Notes: generated by a model not told the origin, from the letters alone. Counted from the first letter of the stretch, positions 53,201 through 61,676 are shown. The stretch: DNA of 64,000 nucleotides from Streptococcus oralis (GCF_023611505.1 NZ_CP097843.1:496001-560000), one strand, 5' to 3'. Translations and numbers: made by a program.

Positions 53201-53229
53201 TTGACAAAGTCCCTGCTTCTTGGTAGAAT
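53201..53229 (+). promoter_or_regulatory. rpsO promoter
   Basis: TTGACA (53201-53206), 17 bp, TAGAAT (53224-53229) with TGG before it. A near-ideal vegetative promoter. Confidence 0.85.
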
Positions 53230-53239
53230 AAGAACTGTC

Positions 53240-53310
53240 GTAAAGACAAATAACTTCTTCTTGGTTACAGGCATGCCAACCTGTCACTCGGATGAAGCCA
53301 AATAAAAAGG
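53240..53310 (+). promoter_or_regulatory. rpsO leader with possible S15 autoregulation structure
   Basis: The leader has ACAGG...CCTGT (about 53267-53287) nested in CTTC...GAAG. Firmicute rpsO leaders often fold to bind S15; here this is inferred from position and pairing only. Confidence 0.35.
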
Positions 53311-53319
53311 AGAAACATC

Positions 53320-53589
53320 ATGGCAATCTCAAAAGAGAAAAAAAATGAAATCATCGCACAATATGCACGTCACGAAGGTGATACAGGTTCAGTAGAGGTT
53401 CAAGTTGCTGTCCTTACTTGGGAAATCAACCACCTTAACGAACACATCAAACAACATAAAAAAGACCACGCTACTTACCGTGGATTGATGAAGAAAATCG
53501 GTCGCCGTCGTAACTTGCTTGCATACTTGCGTAAGAACGACGTTAACCGTTACCGTGAGTTAATCAACTCTCTAGGACTTCGTCGTTAA
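53320..53589 (+). CDS. rpsO: 30S ribosomal protein S15
   Basis: 89 aa, exact S15 length. It binds the 16S rRNA central domain. Marks: [39 protein letters not shown] and [35 protein letters not shown] precedes the ATG. Confidence 0.98.
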   Translation: MAISKEKKNEIIAQYARHEGDTGSVEVQVAVLTWEINHLNEHIKQHKKDHATYRGLMKKIGRRRNLLAYLRKNDVNRYRELINSLGLRR

Positions 53590-53671
53590 TTATGATGCTA
53601 AGGGCGTTAAAAAAACCGTATGAAAATAGGGAAAGGAAACAGTGTTCGATGAACACAAGGAGTTTCATCTT

Positions 53672-53728
53672 TTTCACTAGGATTCTAGCCCGAGCTCAAA
53701 TCAGCTCTCTGACTTCAGAGAGCTTTTT
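53672..53728 (+). repeat. Direct repeat copy 1: rpsO terminator block
   Basis: 57 nt starting TTTCACTAGGATTCTAGC and ending in the terminator AGCTCTCTGA / TCAGAGAGCT plus T run (53703-53729). It recurs at 54690-54746 with two mismatches, on the other side of cadD. Confidence 0.85.
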
Positions 53729-53729
53729 T
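53703..53729 (+). terminator. Rho-independent terminator after rpsO
   Basis: 10-bp stem AGCTCTCTGA / TCAGAGAGCT with a T run. Confidence 0.9.
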
Positions 53730-53731
53730 AT

Positions 53732-53774
53732 TGAGGTTTTATCGGTCACAATTTTGGAGACTACAAAAACCTCA
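53732..53774 (+). other. Inverted repeat at the left of the cadD segment
   Basis: TTGAGGTTTT and AAAACCTCAA are exact inverse copies 23 nt apart. Confidence 0.4.
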
Positions 53775-53807
53775 AATGGTATCAGCTAATGACACCATGA
53801 AGGTGCG

Positions 53808-53840
53808 CAGTTACTCGGCTTGAAAAGCCGAGTAACTGTC
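53808..53840 (+). terminator. Strong hairpin upstream of the cadD promoter
   Basis: CAGTTACTCGGCTT and AAGCCGAGTAACTG form a near-perfect 14-bp stem with no T run. It may be an insulator or a repeat end. Confidence 0.4.
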
Positions 53841-53866
53841 TGCAAGCCCCCTCGGAGAGCCCACAC

Positions 53867-53900
53867 TTTACGAAGTAAAGTATAGTATGTTATACTTTAC
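53867..53900 (+). promoter_or_regulatory. cadD promoter with overlapping palindrome
   Basis: TTACGA (53868-53873), 17 bp, TATACT (53891-53896) preceded by TGT. GTAAAGTATA (53875-53884) and TATACTTTAC (53891-53900) are exact inverse copies across the spacer, a likely metal-responsive repressor operator (inference; no regulator gene is adjacent). Confidence 0.6.
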
Positions 53901-53964
53901 ATAGAAGTAGTCACCGAATTCCAGTTAGAAATTACTTTGTAACTACGTTTTGAGGAGGAGTAAA

Positions 53965-54039
53965 ATGCTTTCCTACGTTCGACATTACCCACTAGCGATA
54001 GCTAAATTAATGTGTCTGTGCTCTCCTAAAATCTGCTGA
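53965..54039 (+). CDS. Candidate 24-aa leader peptide upstream of cadD
   Basis: An ATG with a very strong ribosome site (GAGGAGGAG, 6 nt upstream) opens a 24-residue frame that ends CLCSPKIC before TGA. It has three Cys in its last eight residues and lies on the cadD leader RNA, 29 nt before the cadD ATG. A Cys-rich peptide ahead of a cadmium resistance gene hints at translational sensing of metal or Cys-tRNA. Not recognised; it could be chance. Confidence 0.4.
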   Translation: MLSYVRHYPLAIAKLMCLCSPKIC

Positions 54040-54068
54040 TTTATTACTGACTAATACAGGAGGTTTTT

Positions 54069-54680
54069 ATGGGACAGACAATCATATCTGCTATTGGTGT
54101 TTATATTTCCACCAGTATCGATTATTTAATTATTTTAATTATTTTATTTGCACAGCTATCACAGAATAAACAGAAATGGCATATTTATGCGGGGCAATAT
54201 CTAGGAACAGGCTTACTTGTAGGGGCGAGTTTAGTTGCTGCTTATGTCGTTAATTTCGTGCCTGAAGAATGGATGGTTGGATTGCTTGGTTTAATCCCTA
54301 TCTATTTAGGGATTCGCTTTGCAATTGTTGGAGAAGGTGAGGAAGAAGAGGAAGAAATTATTGAAAGATTAGAACAAAGCAAGGCAAATCAACTGTTTTG
54401 GACAGTTACATTGCTGACAATTGCGTCTGGTGGAGATAATTTAGGTATCTATATACCTTATTTTGCTTCGTTAGATTGGTCACAGACCCTCGTGGCGTTG
54501 CTTGTGTTTGTAATCGGCATAATTATCTTTTGCGAGATTAGTCGGATGTTATCCTCTATTCCGTTAATATTCGAGACAATTGAAAAATACGAGCGAATCA
54601 TTGTGCCCATAGTATTCATTCTACTTGGACTATACATCATGTATGAAAATGGCACGATAGAGACTTTTCTGATCGTGTAG
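54069..54680 (+). CDS. cadD: CadD family cadmium resistance transporter
   Basis: 203 aa membrane protein with about five or six spans and an acidic cytoplasmic loop (GEEEEEEIIERLEQ, about 96-108). Family marks are SIDYLIILIILFAQ near the start and TIASGGDNLGIYIPYFA in the middle. CadD proteins confer cadmium resistance by efflux or sequestration. An ACAGGAGG site precedes the ATG. It has its own promoter and lies between two copies of the rpsO terminator block. Confidence 0.92.
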   Translation: MGQTIISAIGVYISTSIDYLIILIILFAQLSQNKQKWHIYAGQYLGTGLLVGASLVAAYVVNFVPEEWMVGLLGLIPIYLGIRFAIVGEGEEEEEEIIERLEQSKANQLFWTVTLLTIASGGDNLGIYIPYFASLDWSQTLVALLVFVIGIIIFCEISRMLSSIPLIFETIEKYERIIVPIVFILLGLYIMYENGTIETFLIV

Positions 54681-54689
54681 ATTTTTTTG

Positions 54690-54746
54690 TTTCACTAGGA
54701 TTTTAGCCCGAGCTCAAATCAGCTCTCTGACTTCAGAGGGCTTTTT
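54690..54746 (+). repeat. Direct repeat copy 2: terminator block after cadD
   Basis: 57 nt, same as 53672-53728 except two substitutions. It contains a working terminator (AGCTCTCTGA / TCAGAGGGCT, T run) that now ends cadD transcription. Confidence 0.85.
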
Positions 54747-54764
54747 CTATCTATGTTTCTATCC

Positions 54765-54793
54765 TTGTTCATCCAATGGAAATATGGTATACT
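54765..54793 (+). promoter_or_regulatory. Promoter of the iron-siderophore operon
   Basis: TTGTTC (54765-54770), 17 bp, TATACT (54788-54793) preceded by TGG. Confidence 0.7.
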
Positions 54794-54840
54794 TTTTATG
54801 AGAATTTTCTAAATTTTTAATTTTGTTTAAGGAGGTTTTC

Positions 54841-55887
54841 ATGCTTTCCAAATTTTCTGGAAGCCGACGGGACCTGCAATTTGTGTTACTTTTAGGTGTT
54901 TTGCTAGGTATTTTAGGGATTTCCCTCTTTCTAGCAGTTTCTATGGGGTCCGTAGCGATTGACTTAGGAGATACCTATCGGATCATTTTGAGCAGGTTGG
55001 GGTTTCCTCTTGAGATAGGAGAGGTTTCCAAGTCTACTCTTGCCATTGTGTGGAACATGAGATTCCCCCGAGTATTGCTCGCTCTGATAGTAGGGGTTGG
55101 TCTTTCCATGTGTGGTAGCGTGATGCAGTCTACAGTGAACAATCCCATCGCAGAGCCTTATGTCTTAGGAATTTCTGCGGGTGCAACTCTAGGGGCAACT
55201 TTGAGCATCATTCTTGGTTTAAAATTGGTGATTAGCCTTGGAGCTTTCCTTGGAGCTATTTTGGCAACAATCACTGTCCTCATCATTGCCTCCATGCAGG
55301 GAAGGATGACAACTTCCAGTCTGATCTTATCAGGAACGGTGGTCAATGCTCTTTTTCTGGCATTTTCCAACTTTATTATCTCAGTGGGTGCTAATGCTGA
55401 CAGTGTGATGACCATTAAGTTTTGGACCATGGGCTCGCTTGCCGGGACTACCTGGTCTGACTTAGTTCTGCCAACTGTAGTAGTAGGAATGGCCTTTCTA
55501 TTTTTCTCTACTCAGTATCGTGTTTTTAATGCGATGATGATGGGAGATGAGGCTGCTTTAACTTTGGGCATTCCCTTACGCTTTTATTGGTATCTTTATG
55601 TGACCATGGTGGCTGTGCTGACAGCAGTCTTAGTGGCAACCTGTGGGATTATTGGATTTGTTGGTCTGATTACTCCTCACTTAGCTCGAGGGTTAGTGGG
55701 AACGAATTACAGGAGGCTTTTTCCTATTGCGACCATACTTGGTTCCCTCTTTGTGGTCTGGGCAGATGTACTCTCCCGTATCATCATTCCAAATGCTGAG
55801 TTGCCTATTGGTATTTTCACAGCCTTAGTAGGTGCTCCCTTCTTTATCTACATTGTTGGAGGTAGGCGAAGGGAGGTGAGGGCCTGA
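54841..55887 (+). CDS. FecCD-family iron-siderophore ABC permease
   Basis: 348 aa with about nine or ten spans, BtuC/FecCD fold. Family marks: MRFPRVLLALIVGVGLSMCG, QSTVNNPIAEPYVLGISAGA, FVGLITPHLARGLVGTNYRR, and NAELPIGIFTALVGAPFF. I chose the ATG at 54841 with AAGGAGG upstream, over an earlier in-frame codon. The single permease is presumably a homodimer. The ATPase follows 1 nt after its stop. Confidence 0.95.
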   Translation: MLSKFSGSRRDLQFVLLLGVLLGILGISLFLAVSMGSVAIDLGDTYRIILSRLGFPLEIGEVSKSTLAIVWNMRFPRVLLALIVGVGLSMCGSVMQSTVNNPIAEPYVLGISAGATLGATLSIILGLKLVISLGAFLGAILATITVLIIASMQGRMTTSSLILSGTVVNALFLAFSNFIISVGANADSVMTIKFWTMGSLAGTTWSDLVLPTVVVGMAFLFFSTQYRVFNAMMMGDEAALTLGIPLRFYWYLYVTMVAVLTAVLVATCGIIGFVGLITPHLARGLVGTNYRRLFPIATILGSLFVVWADVLSRIIIPNAELPIGIFTALVGAPFFIYIVGGRRREVRA

Positions 55888-55888
55888 T

Positions 55889-56644
55889 ATGGACTTGATT
55901 TGTCAGGATGTTCACTTTGGACTAGGAGAGAAAAAAATCTTAAAAGGAGTTTCTCTTAAGGTTGAGGGGCATCAATTTCATACGATACTAGGGCCAAATG
56001 GAAGTGGAAAAACCAGTCTGCTTAAACTCCTCTATCGTCAGAAAAAGGCGAATAAAGGCTTGATAAGACTAGATGGAAAGCCACTGGAGCATTGGTCACT
56101 CAAAGAAACAGCCAAGCAAATGGCAGTTGTCACCCAGTTTAATCAATTGCAGTTTGATTGTACAGTTGAGGAAATCGTCTTGCTGGGAAGAACTCCCCAT
56201 CTCTCTTTTTTACAGAAGGAAAAGGAAAGGGATTATGCCCTCGTTCAAGATGCTCTCGTCAAGGTGGATATGCTTGAGAAGAAAACTCGTCTTTATTCGT
56301 CCCTGTCAGGGGGGGAGAAACAACGAGTCTTATTAGCCCGCGCCTTGGCGCAAGAACCGACTCTCTTGCTCCTGGATGAACCTACCAATCACCTGGATAT
56401 CAAGTATCAGCTAGACTTGTTGGCCATTGTGAAGAATCTCAAGGTCAATGTTTTAGCTGTCCTACATGATATTCAACTTGCTTGTCGCTATTCGGATTAT
56501 CTCTATCTGATGAAAGAGGGAGAAATCCTTTACCAAGGGACTCCAAAGGAGACCATCACCCCTGAGTCATTGCAAACTGTATACGGAGTTCAAAGTCAGG
56601 TTACTTGGACCGAGGATCAGCAAGCTATGATTCACTATTTATAA
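55889..56644 (+). CDS. Iron-siderophore ABC transporter ATP-binding protein
   Basis: 251 aa, FepC/FhuC type. Walker A LGPNGSGKTSLLKLLYR, signature LSGGEKQRVLLARAL, Walker B LLLLDEPTNHLD, and switch His in AVLHDIQLACR. It begins 1 nt after the permease stop, and the ferric-siderophore binding lipoprotein follows 19 nt later. Confidence 0.94.
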   Translation: MDLICQDVHFGLGEKKILKGVSLKVEGHQFHTILGPNGSGKTSLLKLLYRQKKANKGLIRLDGKPLEHWSLKETAKQMAVVTQFNQLQFDCTVEEIVLLGRTPHLSFLQKEKERDYALVQDALVKVDMLEKKTRLYSSLSGGEKQRVLLARALAQEPTLLLLDEPTNHLDIKYQLDLLAIVKNLKVNVLAVLHDIQLACRYSDYLYLMKEGEILYQGTPKETITPESLQTVYGVQSQVTWTEDQQAMIHYL

Positions 56645-56663
56645 GAATGAAAAGGAAAACAAG

Positions 56664-57674
56664 ATGAAAAAAACACTAAGCATTTTACTCGTAACAGTAG
56701 CTACCCTAACCATGACAGCTTGTGGCAATACTACTACAGAAAAAACTACCACACAGTCTAGCACAGAAACAAGTCAAAAGGCGAACACAAAGACGACTTA
56801 TCCACTAACGGTCAAAACCTATGATGCTAAGGGAAATGAAGTCGAACAAGTCTTTGACAAGGCACCTGAAAAAGTTATCACCAACAATCTATCAACCACT
56901 GAAATCTTATTGGAGTTGGGCTTGAAGGATAAAATTGCTGGCATGCTTAACCCTGATAATGCTGTGACGGACAAATACAAGGACGCAATTGCGACTATTC
57001 CTCAAATTGGAGATAAAAAAACAGTCTCACAAGAGACAGTCCTTTCTTATGAGCCAGATGCTGTGATGGGTCGAAACATGATGTTTTCTGAAAAATCCTT
57101 GGGGACAGTTAGCACTTGGAATGAAAACAAAATCCCAGTCTATACACAAAAAGCTTCTCTCTCAACGATTCAGCAAGATTTGGGAAATATTGTAGAAGAC
57201 GTTAAAAATCTTGGAATGATTTTCAATGTTCAGGACAAGGCTAATGAATACGCAGCCCAATTACAAGCTAAAATTGATGCTGTTAAGAAAGCCAATCCAG
57301 AAAGCCAAGGTGAAAAGAAAAAGGCTTTGATTATGGTTGCTTATAATGACGAAACCTTCGGTGCTTACAAGTCTGCTTTGCAAGAGAGCTTGTTGAATCA
57401 ACTTGGTTATACCAACGTTGCAACGGGAACATCAGGCTTGACCTTGGAAAATCTCGTGTCAATGGATCCTGAGTTGATTATCTATGTGACCAGCGACCGC
57501 AATAAAAAATTGGATGCCAACGCAGTAGAGTTGATGAAGGCAAATGAAGTTTTGGAAAACGTTCCTGCAATTAAGAATCAAAAAATCATGACCATTTCCT
57601 ACGATGAGTTGATGGACTATGGTCCAGCAGTGATTGATTCCCTTGAGAAAATCAATGACTTTATCAATAAATAA
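56664..57674 (+). CDS. Iron-siderophore binding lipoprotein
   Basis: 336 aa. A signal peptide ends in a lipobox (TMTACGN, Cys near residue 19), then a Thr/Ser linker and a FhuD/BtuF-type fold of two lobes joined by a helix (APEKVITNNLSTTEILLELG, then LSYEPDAVMG, QDLGNIVEDVKNLGM, ALIMVAYNDETFGAY, and DPELIIYVTSDRN). It collects ferric siderophore or xeno-siderophore for the permease. GAAAAGGAAAACAAG precedes the ATG. Confidence 0.93.
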   Translation: MKKTLSILLVTVATLTMTACGNTTTEKTTTQSSTETSQKANTKTTYPLTVKTYDAKGNEVEQVFDKAPEKVITNNLSTTEILLELGLKDKIAGMLNPDNAVTDKYKDAIATIPQIGDKKTVSQETVLSYEPDAVMGRNMMFSEKSLGTVSTWNENKIPVYTQKASLSTIQQDLGNIVEDVKNLGMIFNVQDKANEYAAQLQAKIDAVKKANPESQGEKKKALIMVAYNDETFGAYKSALQESLLNQLGYTNVATGTSGLTLENLVSMDPELIIYVTSDRNKKLDANAVELMKANEVLENVPAIKNQKIMTISYDELMDYGPAVIDSLEKINDFINK

Positions 57675-58347
57675 TGAGTTTGATTGGGAAGGGATCCAAG
57701 TCAAGGTCAGCCTTCCTTCGACCTATGATCCCAGTCAAACCTATCCAGCGATTCTTTTGAATGATGGAAACTTGGATTTCCTATCCTCCCTTTCAGAATC
57801 TGTGATTTTAGTGGGCTTGACCTCTAAAAATCGCCTAGACGACTACACTCCATGGAAGGCAGCTGCTCTGAGAGATGGAGCTCAAGATTTTGGCGGTCAG
57901 GCAAATGCCTATCATGGTCATTTATTTGGTAGTCTTTTAGAAAAGTTGCAGGTGCTTTATCGCCTGGACAAAAATCGCCTTGCCTATGGAGGTTACTCAC
58001 TAGGTGGTTTGGCGGCAGTATACAGTCTTTTCCGTTTTGATAAGGTCTCCTGTATCTTCTCTATCTGCGGTTCCTTTTGGTATCCTGATTTTACGACTTA
58101 TTGCAGGGAAGAAAAGGTGAAAAATTTAGATTGTTTGCTGTATTTACAGAATGGTCAAACAGAAGGAGCCCATCATACCAATCGCTTGGCTCAAGCACCA
58201 GTCTATGCTGAGCAGATTCATACCAGTCTTCAGAAACACTATCCGACTAGTCAGTTTGTCTTTGATCCCTATGGGCATCATGAGCAAGTGGCTGAACGAT
58301 TCCTAGCCTTTTCCAACTGGTTGGCCCAAAAATGGAAAATCGAATAA
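57655..58347 (+). CDS. Esterase family protein (siderophore esterase-like)
   Basis: 230 aa alpha/beta hydrolase of the enterochelin-esterase (PF00756) type. The nucleophile lies in GGYSLGGLAAVYS, with DGN near the N-terminus and a late His in YGHHEQVAER. No signal peptide, so it is cytoplasmic. Encoded last in the iron operon and overlapping the lipoprotein gene by 20 nt, it probably opens imported catecholate siderophores to release iron (inference). I chose 57655 over a TTG at 57634; the ribosome site is weak and coupling is likely. Confidence 0.85.
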   Translation: MTLSINNEFDWEGIQVKVSLPSTYDPSQTYPAILLNDGNLDFLSSLSESVILVGLTSKNRLDDYTPWKAAALRDGAQDFGGQANAYHGHLFGSLLEKLQVLYRLDKNRLAYGGYSLGGLAAVYSLFRFDKVSCIFSICGSFWYPDFTTYCREEKVKNLDCLLYLQNGQTEGAHHTNRLAQAPVYAEQIHTSLQKHYPTSQFVFDPYGHHEQVAERFLAFSNWLAQKWKIE

Positions 58348-58353
58348 AAGAAA

Positions 58354-58392
58354 TATCCCTTGGCAAAAGCCAAGGGATAATTGTATTTTTTA
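58354..58392. terminator. Bidirectional terminator between the iron operon and the acyltransferase
   Basis: TATCCCTTGGC, AAAA, GCCAAGGGATA (11-bp stem) with T-rich flanks on both sides. Confidence 0.85.
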
Positions 58393-59139
58393 ACCAAGAG
58401 ACTCTCTCTTCTTATCTGGATTCCAGATAAAGCTTGCGATGAAGGTAAAGATAATCGTTAGGATACCAACAATCACAGCAAGGATGAGGGCTGGGATGCG
58501 GACTAACCACCAGAGTGGATTTGGTTTTTTATCATTGTGCCATTGCTTGGTTTCTTCGTCCAAACGTTGGAATTCTGCTTGGATACGGTCTGCAACCATT
58601 TCGATTCCTTCATCATTCATTTTCTTAATGTCTGAGATATCGATTGGATTTCCAAAGTTCATATCCACACGTTCACGGCTAACCAAACCTTTTAAGGTCA
58701 TGGGACCTGTGTAGGTGACAGGCATGATACGGACCTTGGCCATTTTGGCAATCAAGGCAACTCCACCCTTGACATCATTTGAGTGACGGCTCCCACTTGG
58801 GAACATGATGAGAGAGCAATCGCTTTTTTTGAGGACGTTGATAGGGTACTTGATGGCAGAGGCACTAGGTTTTTCCCGGTCAATAGGAAAGGCGCCACAC
58901 ATACGGATCCACCAGCCAAAGATGCGGTTGTTAAACAGCTCTTTTTTGGCCATAAAGATGAATTGTTTTGGTTTGGTCGCAAAAGCCATGTAAACTGGAT
59001 CCCACCAAGTCCGATGAGGTGCTACTAGGATATAGTTTTCATCTTTACTAGGGATTTTATCAGTATTGTGGTAGTGGGCATTGCCATTGATGGACCACAA
59101 GATCAGCATGACTAGTCCACGCAAATAAGTATAGAACAT
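58390..59139 (-). CDS. PlsC-like 1-acylglycerol-3-phosphate acyltransferase family protein
   Basis: 249 aa. Catalytic HX4D motif HRTWWD at 42-47, then FPIDREKPSASAIK, and a block III FPSGSRHSND where the family usually has FPEGTRS. A C-terminal membrane anchor (about 222-242) follows, and a hydrophobic N-terminal span is present. Such enzymes acylate lysophosphatidic acid; the altered block leaves the substrate open. I chose the start at 59139 (GAAGGAG upstream); the frame extends to 59184. Confidence 0.85.
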   Translation of the reverse strand: MFYTYLRGLVMLILWSINGNAHYHNTDKIPSKDENYILVAPHRTWWDPVYMAFATKPKQFIFMAKKELFNNRIFGWWIRMCGAFPIDREKPSASAIKYPINVLKKSDCSLIMFPSGSRHSNDVKGGVALIAKMAKVRIMPVTYTGPMTLKGLVSRERVDMNFGNPIDISDIKKMNDEGIEMVADRIQAEFQRLDEETKQWHNDKKPNPLWWLVRIPALILAVIVGILTIIFTFIASFIWNPDKKRESLG

Positions 59140-59256
59140 GAGAACTCCTTCAATTGTATTGCTTTTATTATTATACCTTATCAAAAGACTACTGGCAAAC
59201 TTTTTCAGTTATCAACCAACAGTTTTTGGATGAGATTAGAATTCTTCTAGAAAAAA

Positions 59257-59265
59257 TGATATGAT
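59257..59265 (+). promoter_or_regulatory. Extended -10 of the P-type ATPase gene
   Basis: TGATATGAT at 59257-59265. It is so close to the ATG at 59273 that the message would be nearly leaderless, unless the start is the ATG at 59291. Confidence 0.4.
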
Positions 59266-59272
59266 AGAATTC

Positions 59273-61609
59273 ATGGATAAAAATAAGATTATGGGATTAA
59301 CCCAAAGAGAAGTAAAGGAAAGACAGGCTCAAGGTTTGGTCAATGACTTTACCGCTTCGGCCAGTACCAGTACTTGGCAAATCGTTAAACGAAATGTTTT
59401 TACACTTTTTAACGCATTAAACTTTGTTATTGCTCTAGCGCTAGCTTTTGTGCAGGCTTGGAGCAATTTGGTCTTCTTTGCTGTTATCTGCTTTAACGCT
59501 TTTTCTGGGATTGTTACCGAACTACGGGCCAAACACATGGTGGACAAGCTCAATCTCATGACCAAGGAAAAGGTCAAAACCATCCGTGAGGGTCAGGAAA
59601 TTGCCATCAATCCAGAAGAGTTGGTTCTAGGTGATGTGATTCGTCTGTCTGCTGGGGAGCAGATTCCTAGTGATGCGCGGGTTTTAGAAGGCTTTGCGGA
59701 AGTCAATGAAGCCATGTTAACGGGTGAGAGTGATTTGGTGCAAAAGGAAGTTGACGCCTTGCTTTTGTCTGGAAGTTTCTTAGCCAGTGGGTCAGTTTTA
59801 GCCCGTGTCCGCCATGTCGGGGCAGAAAACTATGCTTCCAAACTCATGCTGGAAGCCAAGACTGTTAAACCCATCAACTCTCGTATCATGAAATCGCTGG
59901 ACAAGCTAGCAGGTTTTACTGGGAAGATTATCATTCCCTTTGGTCTAGCTCTCCTGCTAGAAGCCTTGATGTTAAAAGGCTTGCCTCTCAAGTCTTCTGT
60001 AGTGAATACTTCGACAGCACTTTTGGGTATGTTGCCCAAGGGAATCGCCCTTTTGACCATCACTTCGCTCTTGACTGCGGTGATCAAGCTGGGCTTGAAA
60101 AAGGTCTTGGTGCAGGAGATGTACTCTGTTGAGACCTTGGCGCGCGTGGATATGCTCTGTCTGGACAAGACGGGGACCATCACCCAAGGAAAGATGCAGG
60201 TGGAGGCGGTTCTTCCTCTGACGGAAACGTATGGTGAAGAGACTATTGCAAGCATTCTGACCAGCTATATATATCATAGTGAGGATAAAAATCCTACAGC
60301 TCAAGCCATTCGCCAGCGTTTTGTGGGAGAAGTTGCTTATCCTATGCTTTCCAATCTGCCTTTCTCTAGCGACCGCAAGTGGGGAGCTATGGAGTTGGAA
60401 GGGCTAGGGACAGTTTTCTTAGGGGCGCCTGAGATGTTGTTGGACTCTGAAGTACCAGAAGCCAGAGAGGCCTTGGAGCGAGGTTCTCGTGTCTTGGTCT
60501 TGGCTCTCAGTCACGAAAAACTAGACCACCACAAGCCACAAAAACCATCTGATATTCAAGCTCTTGCCTTGCTGGAAATCTTGGACCCCATTCGAGAAGG
60601 AGCAGCTGAGACACTAGACTACCTCCGTTCCCAGGAAGTGGGACTCAAGATTATCTCTGGAGACAATCCTGTCACTGTATCCAGCATTGCCCAGAAGGCT
60701 GGCTTTGCAGACTATCAAAGCTATGTAGACTGTTCAAAAATCACGGATGAGGAATTGATTGCCATGGCTGAAGAAACAGCTATTTTCGGACGTGTTTCCC
60801 CTCATCAAAAGAAACTCATCATCCAAACGCTGAAAAAAGTAGGGCATACAACAGCAATGACAGGGGACGGAGTCAATGATATCCTGGCCCTTCGTGAGGC
60901 GGATTGTTCTATCGTGATGGCTGAAGGAGATCCGGCGACGCGTCAGATTGCTAATCTGGTTCTCTTGAACTCAGACTTTAATGATGTTCCTGAGATTCTC
61001 TTTGAAGGCCGTCGCGTGGTCAATAACATCGCTCATATCGCACCGATTTTCTTGATTAAGACCATCTATTCCTTCCTGTTAGCGGTGATTTGTATCGCCA
61101 GTGTTCTTCTGGGACGGTCTGAGTGGATCTTGATTTTCCCTTTCATCCCGATCCAGATTACCATGATCGACCAATTCGTGGAAGGTTTCCCACCATTCGT
61201 TCTGACTTTTGAGCGAAATATCAAACCTGTTGAGCCAAATTTCCTCAGAAGATCCATGCTTCGTGCCCTACCAAGTGCCCTTATGGTCGTCTTCAGCGTT
61301 CTTTTTGTGAAAATATTTGGAGCGAGTCAAGGTTGGTCTGAGTTAGAAATGTCAACTCTCCTCTATTATCTCCTTGGGTCTATCGGTTTCTTATCCGTAT
61401 TTAGAGCCTGCATGCCATTTACCCTCTGGCGTGTTCTCTTGATTGTTTGGTCAGTAGGAGGCTTCCTGACTACAGCTCTCTTCCCAAGAATCCAGAAACT
61501 GCTTGAAATATCAACCTTAACTGGACAAACACTGCCTGTTTATGGAACTATGATGCTGGTCTTTACCCTGATTTTCATTCTAACTAGTCGTTATCAAGCT
61601 AGAAAATAA
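59273..61609 (+). CDS. Cation-transporting P-type ATPase (CtpE/P2-like)
   Basis: 778 aa. TGES actuator motif in EAMLTGESD, phosphorylated Asp in CLDKTGTITQGK, nucleotide-domain KWGAMEL, hinge GDGVNDILALREADCSIVM, and eight or more spans. This is the short P-ATPase form of the CtpE type, often linked to calcium or magnesium. The ion is not shown by the sequence. I chose 59273 (MDKNKIMGLTQREV); an in-frame ATG at 59261 overlaps the apparent -10. Confidence 0.92.
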   Translation: MDKNKIMGLTQREVKERQAQGLVNDFTASASTSTWQIVKRNVFTLFNALNFVIALALAFVQAWSNLVFFAVICFNAFSGIVTELRAKHMVDKLNLMTKEKVKTIREGQEIAINPEELVLGDVIRLSAGEQIPSDARVLEGFAEVNEAMLTGESDLVQKEVDALLLSGSFLASGSVLARVRHVGAENYASKLMLEAKTVKPINSRIMKSLDKLAGFTGKIIIPFGLALLLEALMLKGLPLKSSVVNTSTALLGMLPKGIALLTITSLLTAVIKLGLKKVLVQEMYSVETLARVDMLCLDKTGTITQGKMQVEAVLPLTETYGEETIASILTSYIYHSEDKNPTAQAIRQRFVGEVAYPMLSNLPFSSDRKWGAMELEGLGTVFLGAPEMLLDSEVPEAREALERGSRVLVLALSHEKLDHHKPQKPSDIQALALLEILDPIREGAAETLDYLRSQEVGLKIISGDNPVTVSSIAQKAGFADYQSYVDCSKITDEELIAMAEETAIFGRVSPHQKKLIIQTLKKVGHTTAMTGDGVNDILALREADCSIVMAEGDPATRQIANLVLLNSDFNDVPEILFEGRRVVNNIAHIAPIFLIKTIYSFLLAVICIASVLLGRSEWILIFPFIPIQITMIDQFVEGFPPFVLTFERNIKPVEPNFLRRSMLRALPSALMVVFSVLFVKIFGASQGWSELEMSTLLYYLLGSIGFLSVFRACMPFTLWRVLLIVWSVGGFLTTALFPRIQKLLEISTLTGQTLPVYGTMMLVFTLIFILTSRYQARK

Positions 61610-61616
61610 AGAAAGA

Positions 61617-61643
61617 CTGCAATCTGTGGATTGCGGTTTTTTA
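61617..61643 (+). terminator. Rho-independent terminator after the P-type ATPase
   Basis: CTGCAATC and GATTGCGG (one G-U) around TGTG, then a T run. Confidence 0.85.
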
Positions 61644-61667
61644 GGTGCAAGATTGCTAGCTGAAATA

Positions 61668-61676
61668 TGGTATAAT
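61668..61676 (+). promoter_or_regulatory. Extended -10 of the trmK operon
   Basis: TGGTATAAT at 61668-61676. Confidence 0.55.

Noticed and set aside
53592..53789. 65-codon frame after rpsO
   Set aside because: It runs through the rpsO terminator and has no ribosome site; the composition is that of a non-coding repeat.
53790..53880. yybP-ykoY manganese riboswitch upstream of cadD
   Set aside because: The conserved loop sequences of that riboswitch are not present; only a simple 14-bp hairpin and a palindromic promoter are seen.
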